Assembly (NCBI GenBank): GCA_944390305.1
Contig: CALXPX010000007.1
Location: 1 to 20,495, forward strand
Length of the DNA stretch: 20,495 nt
Direction of reading: 5' to 3'
DNA from: an uncultured Clostridia bacterium
Lineage (GTDB): Bacteria; Bacillota; Clostridia; TANB77; CAG-508
The position numbers and the translations under genes were made by a program. Below the pieces are notes generated by a model. It had not been told where the DNA came from, did no database searches, and saw only the letters and a program-made list of their open reading frames with translations. Shown in pieces: positions 15,601 to 20,495 of this stretch (the first letter of the stretch is position 1; each line of letters starts with the position of its first letter).

Positions 15601-17336
15601 TTAGTATCACTATCTAAAGTTATAATATATTTTATTTTAGGAAGATTTTTACATGTATTTACTAAAAAATTATCTTTTCCTGTAAGTAAAAATTCATTTA
15701 ATTGATTTAGCAAGCCTCTTTTTCTTTCCCAACCCATGTAACATCTTTCACTACTACACCATTCTCTTTTTCTGTATATAAAATTAAAAATTCCTCCATA
15801 TTTTTTATTTAGTTTTTCTACATATTCTTTTCCCTTATTTATTATCAAAATATCTTTTTCCTTAGTTTCTATTTTTTCACTACTACAATCTCCAAGTAAT
15901 GTAAAATACAAATTAGGTCCTTTGTTAGCCAAATAATAAACTTCAAGTTTTTTCATCATTTTTTCTACATCATCTGTATTTTTTAATAAAACAGGTATAA
16001 CACACATTGTTGTATATTCTTTTGGAATACCCGTTTCCTCAAAATCTATTTTAGGAATAGGTTTTGGTTTTATAATTTTACTAAGTATATATTGTATAAA
16101 TTGTGTAACTACATTCTGCATCGGTATGAAACTTAAAATAGCTATAATCCATGATTTCGTAGCTATAAGTAAAGTAAATAAAATTGTAAAAAAGTATATA
16201 GAAAAAATATATAATTTTGCTTTAGTAGTATTCTTAAGCTTAAATACCTTCCTATTCAATAAATCATTTAATAATTTTTGCCTGCCATCTGCAATTATAT
16301 AGTATCCTATATGAGATTCTTTTTTACTTTTACCTTTTGTAAGTTCTAAACACTTATTTGCAATATATACCTCAGATGAATGTGTCTTCTTTGCTAATTT
16401 CTGTATTTCAGATCTATATAATGCTTTTGTCTGATAGTCCATCTTTTTATATACTTCATCTTCTTCTAATATTTTTTCTACAATACTAACATTTTCAAAA
16501 ATATCTAATATATCCATTCTAGATATTTTCTTTATACTTGATATGCAATTTTTCATTGATACTCTTTTTAAAGCAATATCAAAATGTTCTTTATTTATTA
16601 CATCTGTAACGGTCATTCCATGTTTTTTTACTTGTTCTTCTAATATCTCTAAATATGCATTTCCTTTTTTTCCATAAACTCTAAGTCTATAAGACATATA
16701 TTCTATAAAAGGATACAAATCTACATCTAATTTTATTTTTCTTATATCTTTATTTTCAATTATTCTTTCTACAATATTTTCAACTTTATATTTTTGCATT
16801 TGTGAAGAAAAAATTTTTTCTGCGATTCCTCTAATTTCCTCAATAATAGAAATTTCTAAAAAAAGACCCAGATTCCAAATTTCTTCCATAAAAAGATTTT
16901 TTTGCGCTTGATATGCCATTAAATACTCTTTTAATTCTTCTTCATCAATTCTACCATCAGTATTCATTACGATTTCGTTAGCTAACACAAATATTCTTGC
17001 AAATCCCGCAAAATTTCCTGTAGCTATTCTTGGGAATTTTTTATATTTTTCCTTACTTAAATCTTTTTGTAAAATTCTTACTGTATTTTCAATCAGATAA
17101 TAATTATCTAGTAGCCATTCTCCTGCAGGGTGAATAGGTATCTCTAATTTTACATGTTCATTTAATAAAGTATATATTAATGATATATACTTAAAATTAT
17201 CCAAGACCCTAGGTATTGGATAAGTATTAATATCTGATGTTTCTTTAATTACATTATCAGATGCTAATTTGGTTAAATATTCTTTTAATTGTTTTTTATC
17301 TAGTACTGTTTCTTTTGTACTTAATAATCGATACAT
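9648..17336 (-). CDS. Cyclic beta-1,2-glucan synthase (NdvB/ChvB/Cgs family)
   Basis: This 2562-residue membrane enzyme should polymerise glucose from UDP-glucose into beta-1,2-glucan, cyclise it and trim chain length. Known homologues are about 2800 residues. Visible regions: an N-terminal helical part (1-370); a membrane pair near 375-415; a GT84 glycosyltransferase (about 435-760) with DSDTK near 572 and RKHRWIRGD near 720, fitting the (Q/R)xxRW motif; membrane segments near 755-805 and 875-910; a glycoamylase-like cyclisation domain, now placed in GH189 (about 940-1290), with GISESAY near 1195 and GFYESIDY near 1265; a beta-sandwich (about 1340-1600); and a GH94-like phosphorylase region (about 1780-2540) with GGAIGYRDQLQDAMN, HWWHNDSLLGIRARYSDD and GGDWNDGMN, which carries the catalytic Asp. 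All domains look intact. The ATG at 17336 has GTGGAG 8 bases upstream. A linear glucan product is possible. Confidence 0.9.
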   Translation of the reverse strand: MYRLLSTKETVLDKKQLKEYLTKLASDNVIKETSDINTYPIPRVLDNFKYISLIYTLLNEHVKLEIPIHPAGEWLLDNYYLIENTVRILQKDLSKEKYKKFPRIATGNFAGFARIFVLANEIVMNTDGRIDEEELKEYLMAYQAQKNLFMEEIWNLGLFLEISIIEEIRGIAEKIFSSQMQKYKVENIVERIIENKDIRKIKLDVDLYPFIEYMSYRLRVYGKKGNAYLEILEEQVKKHGMTVTDVINKEHFDIALKRVSMKNCISSIKKISRMDILDIFENVSIVEKILEEDEVYKKMDYQTKALYRSEIQKLAKKTHSSEVYIANKCLELTKGKSKKESHIGYYIIADGRQKLLNDLLNRKVFKLKNTTKAKLYIFSIYFFTILFTLLIATKSWIIAILSFIPMQNVVTQFIQYILSKIIKPKPIPKIDFEETGIPKEYTTMCVIPVLLKNTDDVEKMMKKLEVYYLANKGPNLYFTLLGDCSSEKIETKEKDILIINKGKEYVEKLNKKYGGIFNFIYRKREWCSSERCYMGWERKRGLLNQLNEFLLTGKDNFLVNTCKNLPKIKYIITLDSDTKLVLGTAEKLVGAMAHILNKPEVNKITNTVCSGHALIQPRIGVNILDERRNIFTRLFSAEGGTDLYTNAISDVYQDNFDEGIYTGKGIYDLDVFNEVLKDVIPENTVLSHDLLEGSFLRCGLASDIVLMDGYPSNYLAYKIRKHRWIRGDVQVLPWIKSTLNALSKYKILDNIVRDLKELFILLIIISILLMTFMTNKNVTCFIILALFFIAFPTILKLIEMLLNANSNKQELIAKKFSKFQICIYKFLIELSILPDMAYLEINAFIKSIYRMKISHNFMLEWTTAEEAERNKKEEIKDYYLSMIVNPILGIIFLSANLVFWILGIMWILAPWFMHEFSKKIEETNKGILLDKDKEFLLKEANKTWQFFKDNVVNSLPSDNYQGDRKRKIAPITSPTNIGLYILSTVAAYDLKFEDLPSTIDRLTSTIEVVENLTKWNGHLYNWYNIYTLEPVKPMYISSVDSGNFVGYLYTVKQFLLEKNVEQYDLVKKIDNIIKNTDFSKLYNPKIGLFSIGYNAQDNILTDSYYDLLATEARQTSIVAIAKKDVPSKHWNNLSRTLTKMGLYKGLVSWGGTAFEYLMPNVNIPSYPTTLLDESCLFSILSQKKYAKKLGIPWGISESAYNNKDFKGNYQYKTFGVPWLGLKRGLEAEVVVSPYATALSLMFYPEEAVQNLKVLAKNGVVGKYGFYESIDYKPKMAVNKTFMAHHQGLIFTSIDNLFNNKIFQERFMRNPEMEGVEILLEERMPDNVITTKEKKEKVEKIKYKDYNEYTQRTSGTNVLANGKYTIVMKDDGSSYSKYGNNIISDNMHIYIKDVNSKKVFDAIGKDVKVIFTPSENKLIMQDGNITIIVKVTIVPNLPIEVRSIEIKNTGTTDLTLEVTSYMDLLLASFEGFYAHPTFNKMFIDYEKIDEGIIYTRRTREDKKQSSFFATNLVFDDGDMEFEIDKEKFVSRGNLGMPDAIVNSTQLSKKVATTVQPIIAMRRIVNVKPDELKTLYLINAAGDSKEEATQNLKEYINSESLNRIFEIAKGHTDAETRYLRIKGQDIDIYQKMLEKLLYPEYKNKVNNFEQDFSNEKIWKYGISGDNPILLVKIRDKNDIYLIEEVMKAKEYFDIKNILVDIVVITEEDIKVQNVKILNNISREDKRVLEARANLIIDSKLGALFVQINEESKKELKKEDENLCIKTNETAEIISSEKSLLENMDLLYYNGYGGFTKDGMEYVIMVNKNKKTPSVWCNIMANEKFGTLVTESLGGYTWYKNSKMNRITEFSNDALLDKPSESIFIKDENKIWSIGASPKPDEKNYYIYYGFGYSRFEHNSNDIEQKLNIFIPKEDSLKISLLKLKNTGLAKKSIKIIYDVDFILGEKKNRFINYIYKENLNMVLLKNNLNPNYYTYIISSEKINIKDDKIILDVEIDSLEAKEISIILGCEETELRCIEIGNKYLGSEKEALEDVKKYWKEKVKIIEASTPLDSFNVLQNGWLVYQSIVSRILGKTGFYQSGGAIGYRDQLQDAMNMKYIDPGILKNQILLHAKHQFIEGDVEHWWHNDSLLGIRARYSDDLLWLPYAVITYIEFTGDYSILNENAEYVSGRVLNENEHDYMDVFLPSDKIESIYHHCMRAINKSLDFKDFPKIQGGDWNDGMNKVGEKGIGESVWLGFFLYSILIKFAEFSKHVTRFANKETAIVLNEQNKNVDVKTIGSDEKSDEYERLMEIAERLKRNLNTIGWDGRWYKRAVADDGKVLGSINNKECKIDGISQSWSVISGAGDNDKKYIAMESVEKYLVDKENNLIKLLTPPFENEEFKPGYIASYAPGMRENGGQYTHSAIWCAIAEAILKRNDKMFEMYKMINPIEHSRTEELAIKYKVEPYAVEADIYTADNLAGRGGWTWYTGSSGWMYTLQVEYILGLKINHGILKIEPCIPKEWENFEVKFRWKNAIYDIKYERNKEIKENEYDENNIEMIFENKKVDEIKLDKNGSFNITVKY

Positions 17337-17386
17337 ACAAAAAACTCCACTCCCCGTAACATGTTTTACACATATTGTTTCCGGTT

Positions 17387-17395
17387 TGTGGATAA
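17387..17395 (-). promoter_or_regulatory. Perfect DnaA-box sequence upstream of the glucan synthase
   Basis: The minus strand reads TTATCCACA, the consensus DnaA box, in the 71-base gap between the alkD-like gene and the glucan synthase gene. The same gap holds the 8-base palindrome AACATGTT on the minus strand. I see no cluster of further boxes, so it is not an origin. It could be a DnaA-regulated site or chance. No clear promoter is visible in this gap. Confidence 0.35.
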
Positions 17396-17407
17396 TTTAT
17401 ACCTTTA

Positions 17408-18079
17408 TTAGGATATTTTCATTTTTCTTAACATATTTTTATTTTCTTCACTTATTCTATATGATTCTATAGCTTTTTGTATTGATTTATTAAATATAAA
17501 TTTATCTGGATTATCTTTTTTTATATTTTCAAATTCTTTTTTAGTTTTATCAAAAAATTTTATAAAGCATAAAGAATATGCCCAAGCAACTGCCATTTTA
17601 GCATAGTATCCATCATGTTTTACTTTTTTTAATATATTAAATACTCTTTCTATATATTCTTCTTCTATGTAATAATCTAAAATAATTACAACTGCAAATC
17701 TTACTTCAAATTCTTCATTAGAATATATATACTTCATCAAAAAGTCCCACATTTTATCTTTGTTCTTTTTTACTTTTTTAAGCCCACCGCAAAATACATC
17801 ACATATTGCCCAATTATTAATAAGTGGAATGTAATTTTTTATTTTTTCAAAGTCTAATTCTTTTTGCATCCCTATTAACATTCCTTTAAGCATTATTTCT
17901 TCATAATAGTCATTAGGTATAGAATTTATATCAACTTCTTCCTTAATCTTTTTAGCATACTTTCTAAGGACTGGCATTCTTATCCCAATTATATTACTTG
18001 TGCCAGGGCATAACATACTTTGAAATTCTCTATATTTTTCATCTTTAAGTGCCATTAAGTCTTGCTTTATATTTATCAT
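17408..18079 (-). CDS. AlkD-like DNA alkylation repair protein
   Basis: This 223-residue all-helical protein belongs to the HEAT-repeat DNA glycosylase family (AlkC/AlkD), which removes 3- and 7-alkylated purines from DNA. The motifs INNWAICDVFC (Trp90, Asp94), VRFAVVIILDYYI (Arg127) and YYAKMAVAWAYS (Trp166) line up with Bacillus cereus AlkD Trp109, Asp113, Arg148 and Trp187 at nearly constant offset, so the catalytic set appears complete. The C-terminal NKSIQKAIESYRIS block is also typical. It starts at an ATG six bases after GGAG, lies 19 bases after the phosphatase gene and 71 bases before the glucan synthase gene, and is probably co-transcribed with both. Nothing suggests it is damaged. 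Confidence 0.9.
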   Translation of the reverse strand: MINIKQDLMALKDEKYREFQSMLCPGTSNIIGIRMPVLRKYAKKIKEEVDINSIPNDYYEEIMLKGMLIGMQKELDFEKIKNYIPLINNWAICDVFCGGLKKVKKNKDKMWDFLMKYIYSNEEFEVRFAVVIILDYYIEEEYIERVFNILKKVKHDGYYAKMAVAWAYSLCFIKFFDKTKKEFENIKKDNPDKFIFNKSIQKAIESYRISEENKNMLRKMKIS

Positions 18080-18098
18080 TTTTTACTCCATATATTTT

Positions 18099-18815
18099 CT
18101 ATTTACTCTTAAATCTAAATAAAAACTCATCTATTTGTTTTTTATATTTTTTTAAACTTGGCATTATTTCTTCATCTGTCATTTCACTATTTTCAAAAGC
18201 GGAAATAGAAGTTTTTATTTCTAACAATCTACCTGCAATAGCTAGGTATTCTGTAATTTTTTCTTTATTTGGTGAAGTTTGAGTAAATTTATATATATTA
18301 TCATCTATTTTTTCTAAAATTTCTTCTTTATTTAATTCTTCCTCATTTGTTTCAATTTTATACTTTTTTATTATACTATCTAATAAAGCTTTGCAACCTT
18401 GTAATATATCATCATATGCTTTAGTGAAATTTCCAGTATACCATGGATCTGCAATATCTCTAGGAGTTTTTGTAAAGTCTAATAATTTATATACTTTTTT
18501 ATCTGGATCTCCTTTTAGCATTTTAATAATATTATTTACATTACTTTCATCCATTCCTATAATGTAGTCAAAATTATTATAAGTTCCTGGTAATAATCTT
18601 TTGGCTTTATGCTTTTTATATGGTATATTATTTTCATCTAATTTTTCTTTTGCTTCTATATGCATGTCTTGTCCAAAAGTTTCAAAAGTTGTTCCTGCAG
18701 ATGTAACTGAAATATATGAAGATAGATCTTGTTTATCTACTAAATATCTAAAAATAGCCTCTGCCATAGGAGACCTGCATATATTTCCTAAACATACAAA
18801 TAAAACTCTAACCAT
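18099..18815 (-). CDS. Low-molecular-weight tyrosine/arginine phosphatase with C-terminal extension
   Basis: The N-terminal 150 residues form a complete low-molecular-weight protein phosphatase. The P-loop CLGNICRS begins at residue 8 (nucleophile Cys8, Arg14), and the general-acid motif DPWYTG has Asp123. Family members dephosphorylate protein tyrosine or, in YwlE, protein arginine; which applies here cannot be told from sequence. The usual length is 145-160 residues, but this protein has 238. The extra 85 or so residues are charged and probably helical, with no motif I recognise. There is no frameshift or internal stop, so the extension is part of the gene. The ATG starts one base after the preceding gene's stop, so the two are tightly coupled. 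Confidence 0.9.
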   Translation of the reverse strand: MVRVLFVCLGNICRSPMAEAIFRYLVDKQDLSSYISVTSAGTTFETFGQDMHIEAKEKLDENNIPYKKHKAKRLLPGTYNNFDYIIGMDESNVNNIIKMLKGDPDKKVYKLLDFTKTPRDIADPWYTGNFTKAYDDILQGCKALLDSIIKKYKIETNEEELNKEEILEKIDDNIYKFTQTSPNKEKITEYLAIAGRLLEIKTSISAFENSEMTDEEIMPSLKKYKKQIDEFLFRFKSK

Positions 18816-18816
18816 T

Positions 18817-19449
18817 TTATTCTCCTTTGCTTATATTAAATAATCTAACTTCTTTATTTACTACTAATTTTTTAAATTTTTCTCCATCTTCTTTTTTTCC
18901 TACCACACTACCATAATGTGTTGGAACTATTGTTTTTACATCTATTTTATTTGCTAATTTAGATGCTTCTTCATAATTCATAGTATACGTTCCGCCTACA
19001 GGTATAAAGGCAACATCAGCCTTAACATCTTGCAGCTCCTTAATATTATCTGTATCTCCTGCAATAAAATATTTAGTTCCATCTAAGTTTATTATAAAGC
19101 CTACCCAATTATTTTCTTTTGGATGAAACGGTTTATTTTCATTATACGCATATGTGGTTTCAAATTCAATATCATTAATTTTATAACTATTACCAGGTAA
19201 TACAGTCATTACATTTTCTTCTTTTACTAATTTTTCTGCATCTTCTTTTGCACTTTCAACAGTTATAATTTTAGTTGTATCTTTTAATATTTTATTTATA
19301 TCTTCCCTTGAAAAATGATCATAATGTGAATGTGTGCAAAATATATAGTCTGCATCATGAAAATTTTCATCTATTTTAAAAGGATCTATATATATAATTT
19401 TACTTCCTATTATTTTTATACTATTATTACAATTAACATTTATACTCAT
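18817..19449 (-). CDS. UlaG-like metallo-beta-lactamase-fold hydrolase
   Basis: This 210-residue cytosolic protein has the metallo-beta-lactamase fold of the UlaG/YtkL-like metal-dependent hydrolases. The metal motif THSHYDH supplies His40, His42, Asp44 and His45. FHPKENNW gives His109, AGDTD gives Asp132, and PTHYG gives His178, so both metal sites look complete. The short N-terminus (NNSIKIIGSKIIYIDPF) is typical of this subgroup. Its substrate cannot be read from the sequence; relatives act on lactones, phosphodiesters or unknown small molecules. It is one base from the phosphatase gene and 14 bases after the 64-residue gene, in the same operon. Confidence 0.88.
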   Translation of the reverse strand: MSINVNCNNSIKIIGSKIIYIDPFKIDENFHDADYIFCTHSHYDHFSREDINKILKDTTKIITVESAKEDAEKLVKEENVMTVLPGNSYKINDIEFETTYAYNENKPFHPKENNWVGFIINLDGTKYFIAGDTDNIKELQDVKADVAFIPVGGTYTMNYEEASKLANKIDVKTIVPTHYGSVVGKKEDGEKFKKLVVNKEVRLFNISKGE

Positions 19450-19463
19450 TTTATCTAACTCCT

Positions 19464-19658
19464 TTATTTCATCTTTAGATATTCTTTATATAATATATCT
19501 TTTAATACAAGCATAGCATCTTCAGTATTAAGATTATATTCATTTTTTAAGTCTTCTATCATATTATTTATCTGTTTACTATATTTAATCGTATCTACTG
19601 TTTTTTCATATTCTTTTAATATTGGATATTTTTTACTCCATACTTTATTCCAATCCAT
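19464..19658 (-). CDS. Small protein of unknown function (64 residues)
   Basis: I do not recognise this short, probably helical and charged protein. It starts with MDWNKVW, has no signal, membrane segment or cysteine, and ends in a lysine-rich helix. Its reality is supported by an AAGGAG ribosome site eight bases before the ATG and by its snug fit in the operon (27 bases after the Nudix gene, 14 before the hydrolase). The role is unknown. Confidence 0.7.
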   Translation of the reverse strand: MDWNKVWSKKYPILKEYEKTVDTIKYSKQINNMIEDLKNEYNLNTEDAMLVLKDILYKEYLKMK

Positions 19659-19685
19659 AATACTTTCTCCTTAATTTATATTTAT

Positions 19686-20153
19686 TTACTTTTTAAAAAT
19701 TTCGTGCAATGGATATTTTTTTACTTTCAATATTTCTTTTAGTATCTCTGGCATAATCTTATATGTATCTATTTTGTCTAAATCTATCCAATAATATTTT
19801 AAATAATCTTTTCCTTCCTTGTTTTCTAAAACTTCTTCTAGTTTTTTATTTTCTTCATCTTTAAATTCTGCCTTATATATAAATAATATCTCATGATATT
19901 TCTTTCCATTCATAGTAAAAAAATTTTCAACTGTAGATATATATCCTGTAATTTCTATTTCTTTATTAAGCTCTTCTTTAATTTCTCTTTTAACAGTTTC
20001 CTCTGAGCTTTCACCTATTTCTACTCTTCCACCAATTAATCCATAATGGTCTTTATTTACATTTTTATGCATTAAAATCTTATTATTATGTATGATCACA
20101 GCAGCAGCTCTTACATTTAATTTATATTCTCCTACATCTAAAGTTAAATCCAT
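19686..20153 (-). CDS. Nudix hydrolase
   Basis: This 155-residue enzyme should hydrolyse a nucleoside diphosphate linked to another group. The Nudix box spans residues 42-64: Gly42, Glu48, then REIKEEL (56-62) with Arg56, Glu57, Glu60 and Glu61. These are the metal-binding and catalytic positions and all are present. The glycine usually found near the end of the box is Asn63. The core starts with VRAAAVIIHNNKILM, typical of the fold. The substrate is not predictable. It has an AAGGAG ribosome site before the ATG at 20153 and is the first gene of the presumed operon running to the glucan synthase. Confidence 0.9.
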   Translation of the reverse strand: MDLTLDVGEYKLNVRAAAVIIHNNKILMHKNVNKDHYGLIGGRVEIGESSEETVKREIKEELNKEIEITGYISTVENFFTMNGKKYHEILFIYKAEFKDEENKKLEEVLENKEGKDYLKYYWIDLDKIDTYKIMPEILKEILKVKKYPLHEIFKK

Positions 20154-20173
20154 TTTTCATCTCCTTAATACAC

Positions 20174-20206
20174 ATTATATATACCATAAAATAGCTTTAA
20201 ATGCAA
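20174..20206 (-). promoter_or_regulatory. Possible promoter of the Nudix-to-glucan-synthase operon
   Basis: On the minus strand, TTGCAT (20206-20201) is followed after 17 bases by TATATA (20183-20178), preceded by TGG, an extended -10. An overlapping TATAAT (20179-20174) is the alternative -10 but would put the start almost on the ribosome site. The -35 box is weak, so the call is tentative. Confidence 0.4.
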
Positions 20207-20466
20207 TTTCTAGTAAATAATATTTAATTATTTTTATATTCCTTATTTGGCCTTCGGGTTATGAGTTGTAAATTTCTGGTAATTGTACATTTGTGGAATT
20301 TGTTGTTTTTGTTGATTTTATGCTAGTTTCAAAGATTTTTGTTTTTTAAACATTTGTGTATTTTGGTGACATTTTTTGAGGATTTCTTCCCCAACTTTTC
20401 CCCAACTTGTTTTATACATTTGTTCGTACAAAAATTGTATATTAATGGGAAACCTAAAATTTATTT
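20207..20466. other. Gene-free T/G-rich spacer
   Basis: No gene is supported between the Nudix gene and the right-edge gene. The plus strand shifts to a T/G-rich composition from about 20245, unlike the A/T-rich spacers elsewhere in the window. It contains a short weak hairpin with a CTTCGG tetraloop near 20248-20262, three copies of ACATTTGT (20287, 20350, 20416) and a tandem 11-base repeat (20387-20408). It is probably the upstream region of the right-edge gene, but I see no convincing promoter boxes. Confidence 0.5.
20387..20408 (+). repeat. Tandem 11-base repeat
   Basis: TTCCCCAACTT occurs twice back to back (20387-20397 and 20398-20408), 74 bases before the start of the right-edge gene. 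The C-run is unusual in this AT-rich sequence. It may be a regulator-binding site. It might instead be a remnant of a longer repeat. Confidence 0.6.
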
Positions 20467-20481
20467 AGGAGGTTTTTAGTT

Positions 20482-20495
20482 ATGAATAATAAAAT
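20482..20495 (+). CDS. Start of a gene cut by the window edge
   Basis: An ATG at 20482 follows a strong AGGAGG (20467-20472) at nine bases, and the frame stays open for the four codons left (Met-Asn-Asn-Lys). The ribosome site is the main evidence. The product cannot be identified. It is divergent from the Nudix operon. Confidence 0.55.

Noticed and set aside
17337..17407. Replication origin, because of a perfect DnaA box
   Set aside because: Only one box is present, with no cluster, no neighbouring dnaA or dnaN gene and no long AT-rich unwinding element in the gap.
20245..20410. CRISPR array or mobile-element end
   Set aside because: The repeats are 8 and 11 bases and too few; no cas, transposase or integrase gene and no matching inverted ends are visible.
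20416..20434. Possible LexA-type operator around TTTGTTCGTACAAA
   Set aside because: It does not match the Firmicute consensus of GAAC and GTTC half-sites; only a short TTTGT/ACAAA symmetry is present.

Overview
The window comes from a very AT-rich, low-GC Gram-positive anaerobe, most likely a member of the Clostridia. This rests on gene content: a four-subunit pyruvate:ferredoxin oxidoreductase, a clostridial-type 2[4Fe-4S] ferredoxin, a WalR/WalK-like two-component system, RicT, strong AGGAGG-type ribosome sites, and UUG/GUG starts. Nearly all genes lie on the minus strand. Only the first small gene and the start of a gene at the right edge are on the plus strand. I see no rRNA, tRNA, CRISPR array, insertion sequence or phage genes.

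Layout, left to right. (1) Positions 77-625: a small plus-strand gene of unknown function with a good promoter and a hairpin terminator. (2) 3794 down to 646: the operon porG-porD-porA-porB, driven by a near-perfect sigma-A promoter. (3) 3979-3862: a candidate small RNA of about 83 nt with its own promoter and terminator. (4) 4699-4001: a membrane-anchored protein of unknown function. (5) 9597 down to 4726: a six-gene operon walR-walK-lepB-holB-ricT-ferredoxin, with a promoter before the first gene and a hairpin terminator after the last. (6) 20206 down to 9618: a probable second long operon of a Nudix hydrolase, a 64-residue protein, a metallo-beta-lactamase-fold hydrolase, a low-molecular-weight tyrosine phosphatase with an extra C-terminal domain, an AlkD-like DNA glycosylase, and a 2562-residue cyclic beta-1,2-glucan synthase. 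It ends in a strong terminator. (7) 20207-20495: a T/G-rich spacer with short repeats, leading into a plus-strand gene cut by the window edge.

How they work together. The Por complex makes acetyl-CoA and reduced ferredoxin from pyruvate, and the 57-residue ferredoxin could carry its electrons. The walR operon links cell-envelope signalling, protein secretion (LepB), the replication clamp loader (HolB) and the RicT regulator. The giant synthase would build cyclic glucans from UDP-glucose at the membrane, another envelope-related job.

I did not find a clearly new multi-gene system. The items most worth a second look are the candidate small RNA at 3862-3944, the Firmicute cyclic glucan synthase, the phosphatase with an unexplained extension, and the ferredoxin placed next to ricT.
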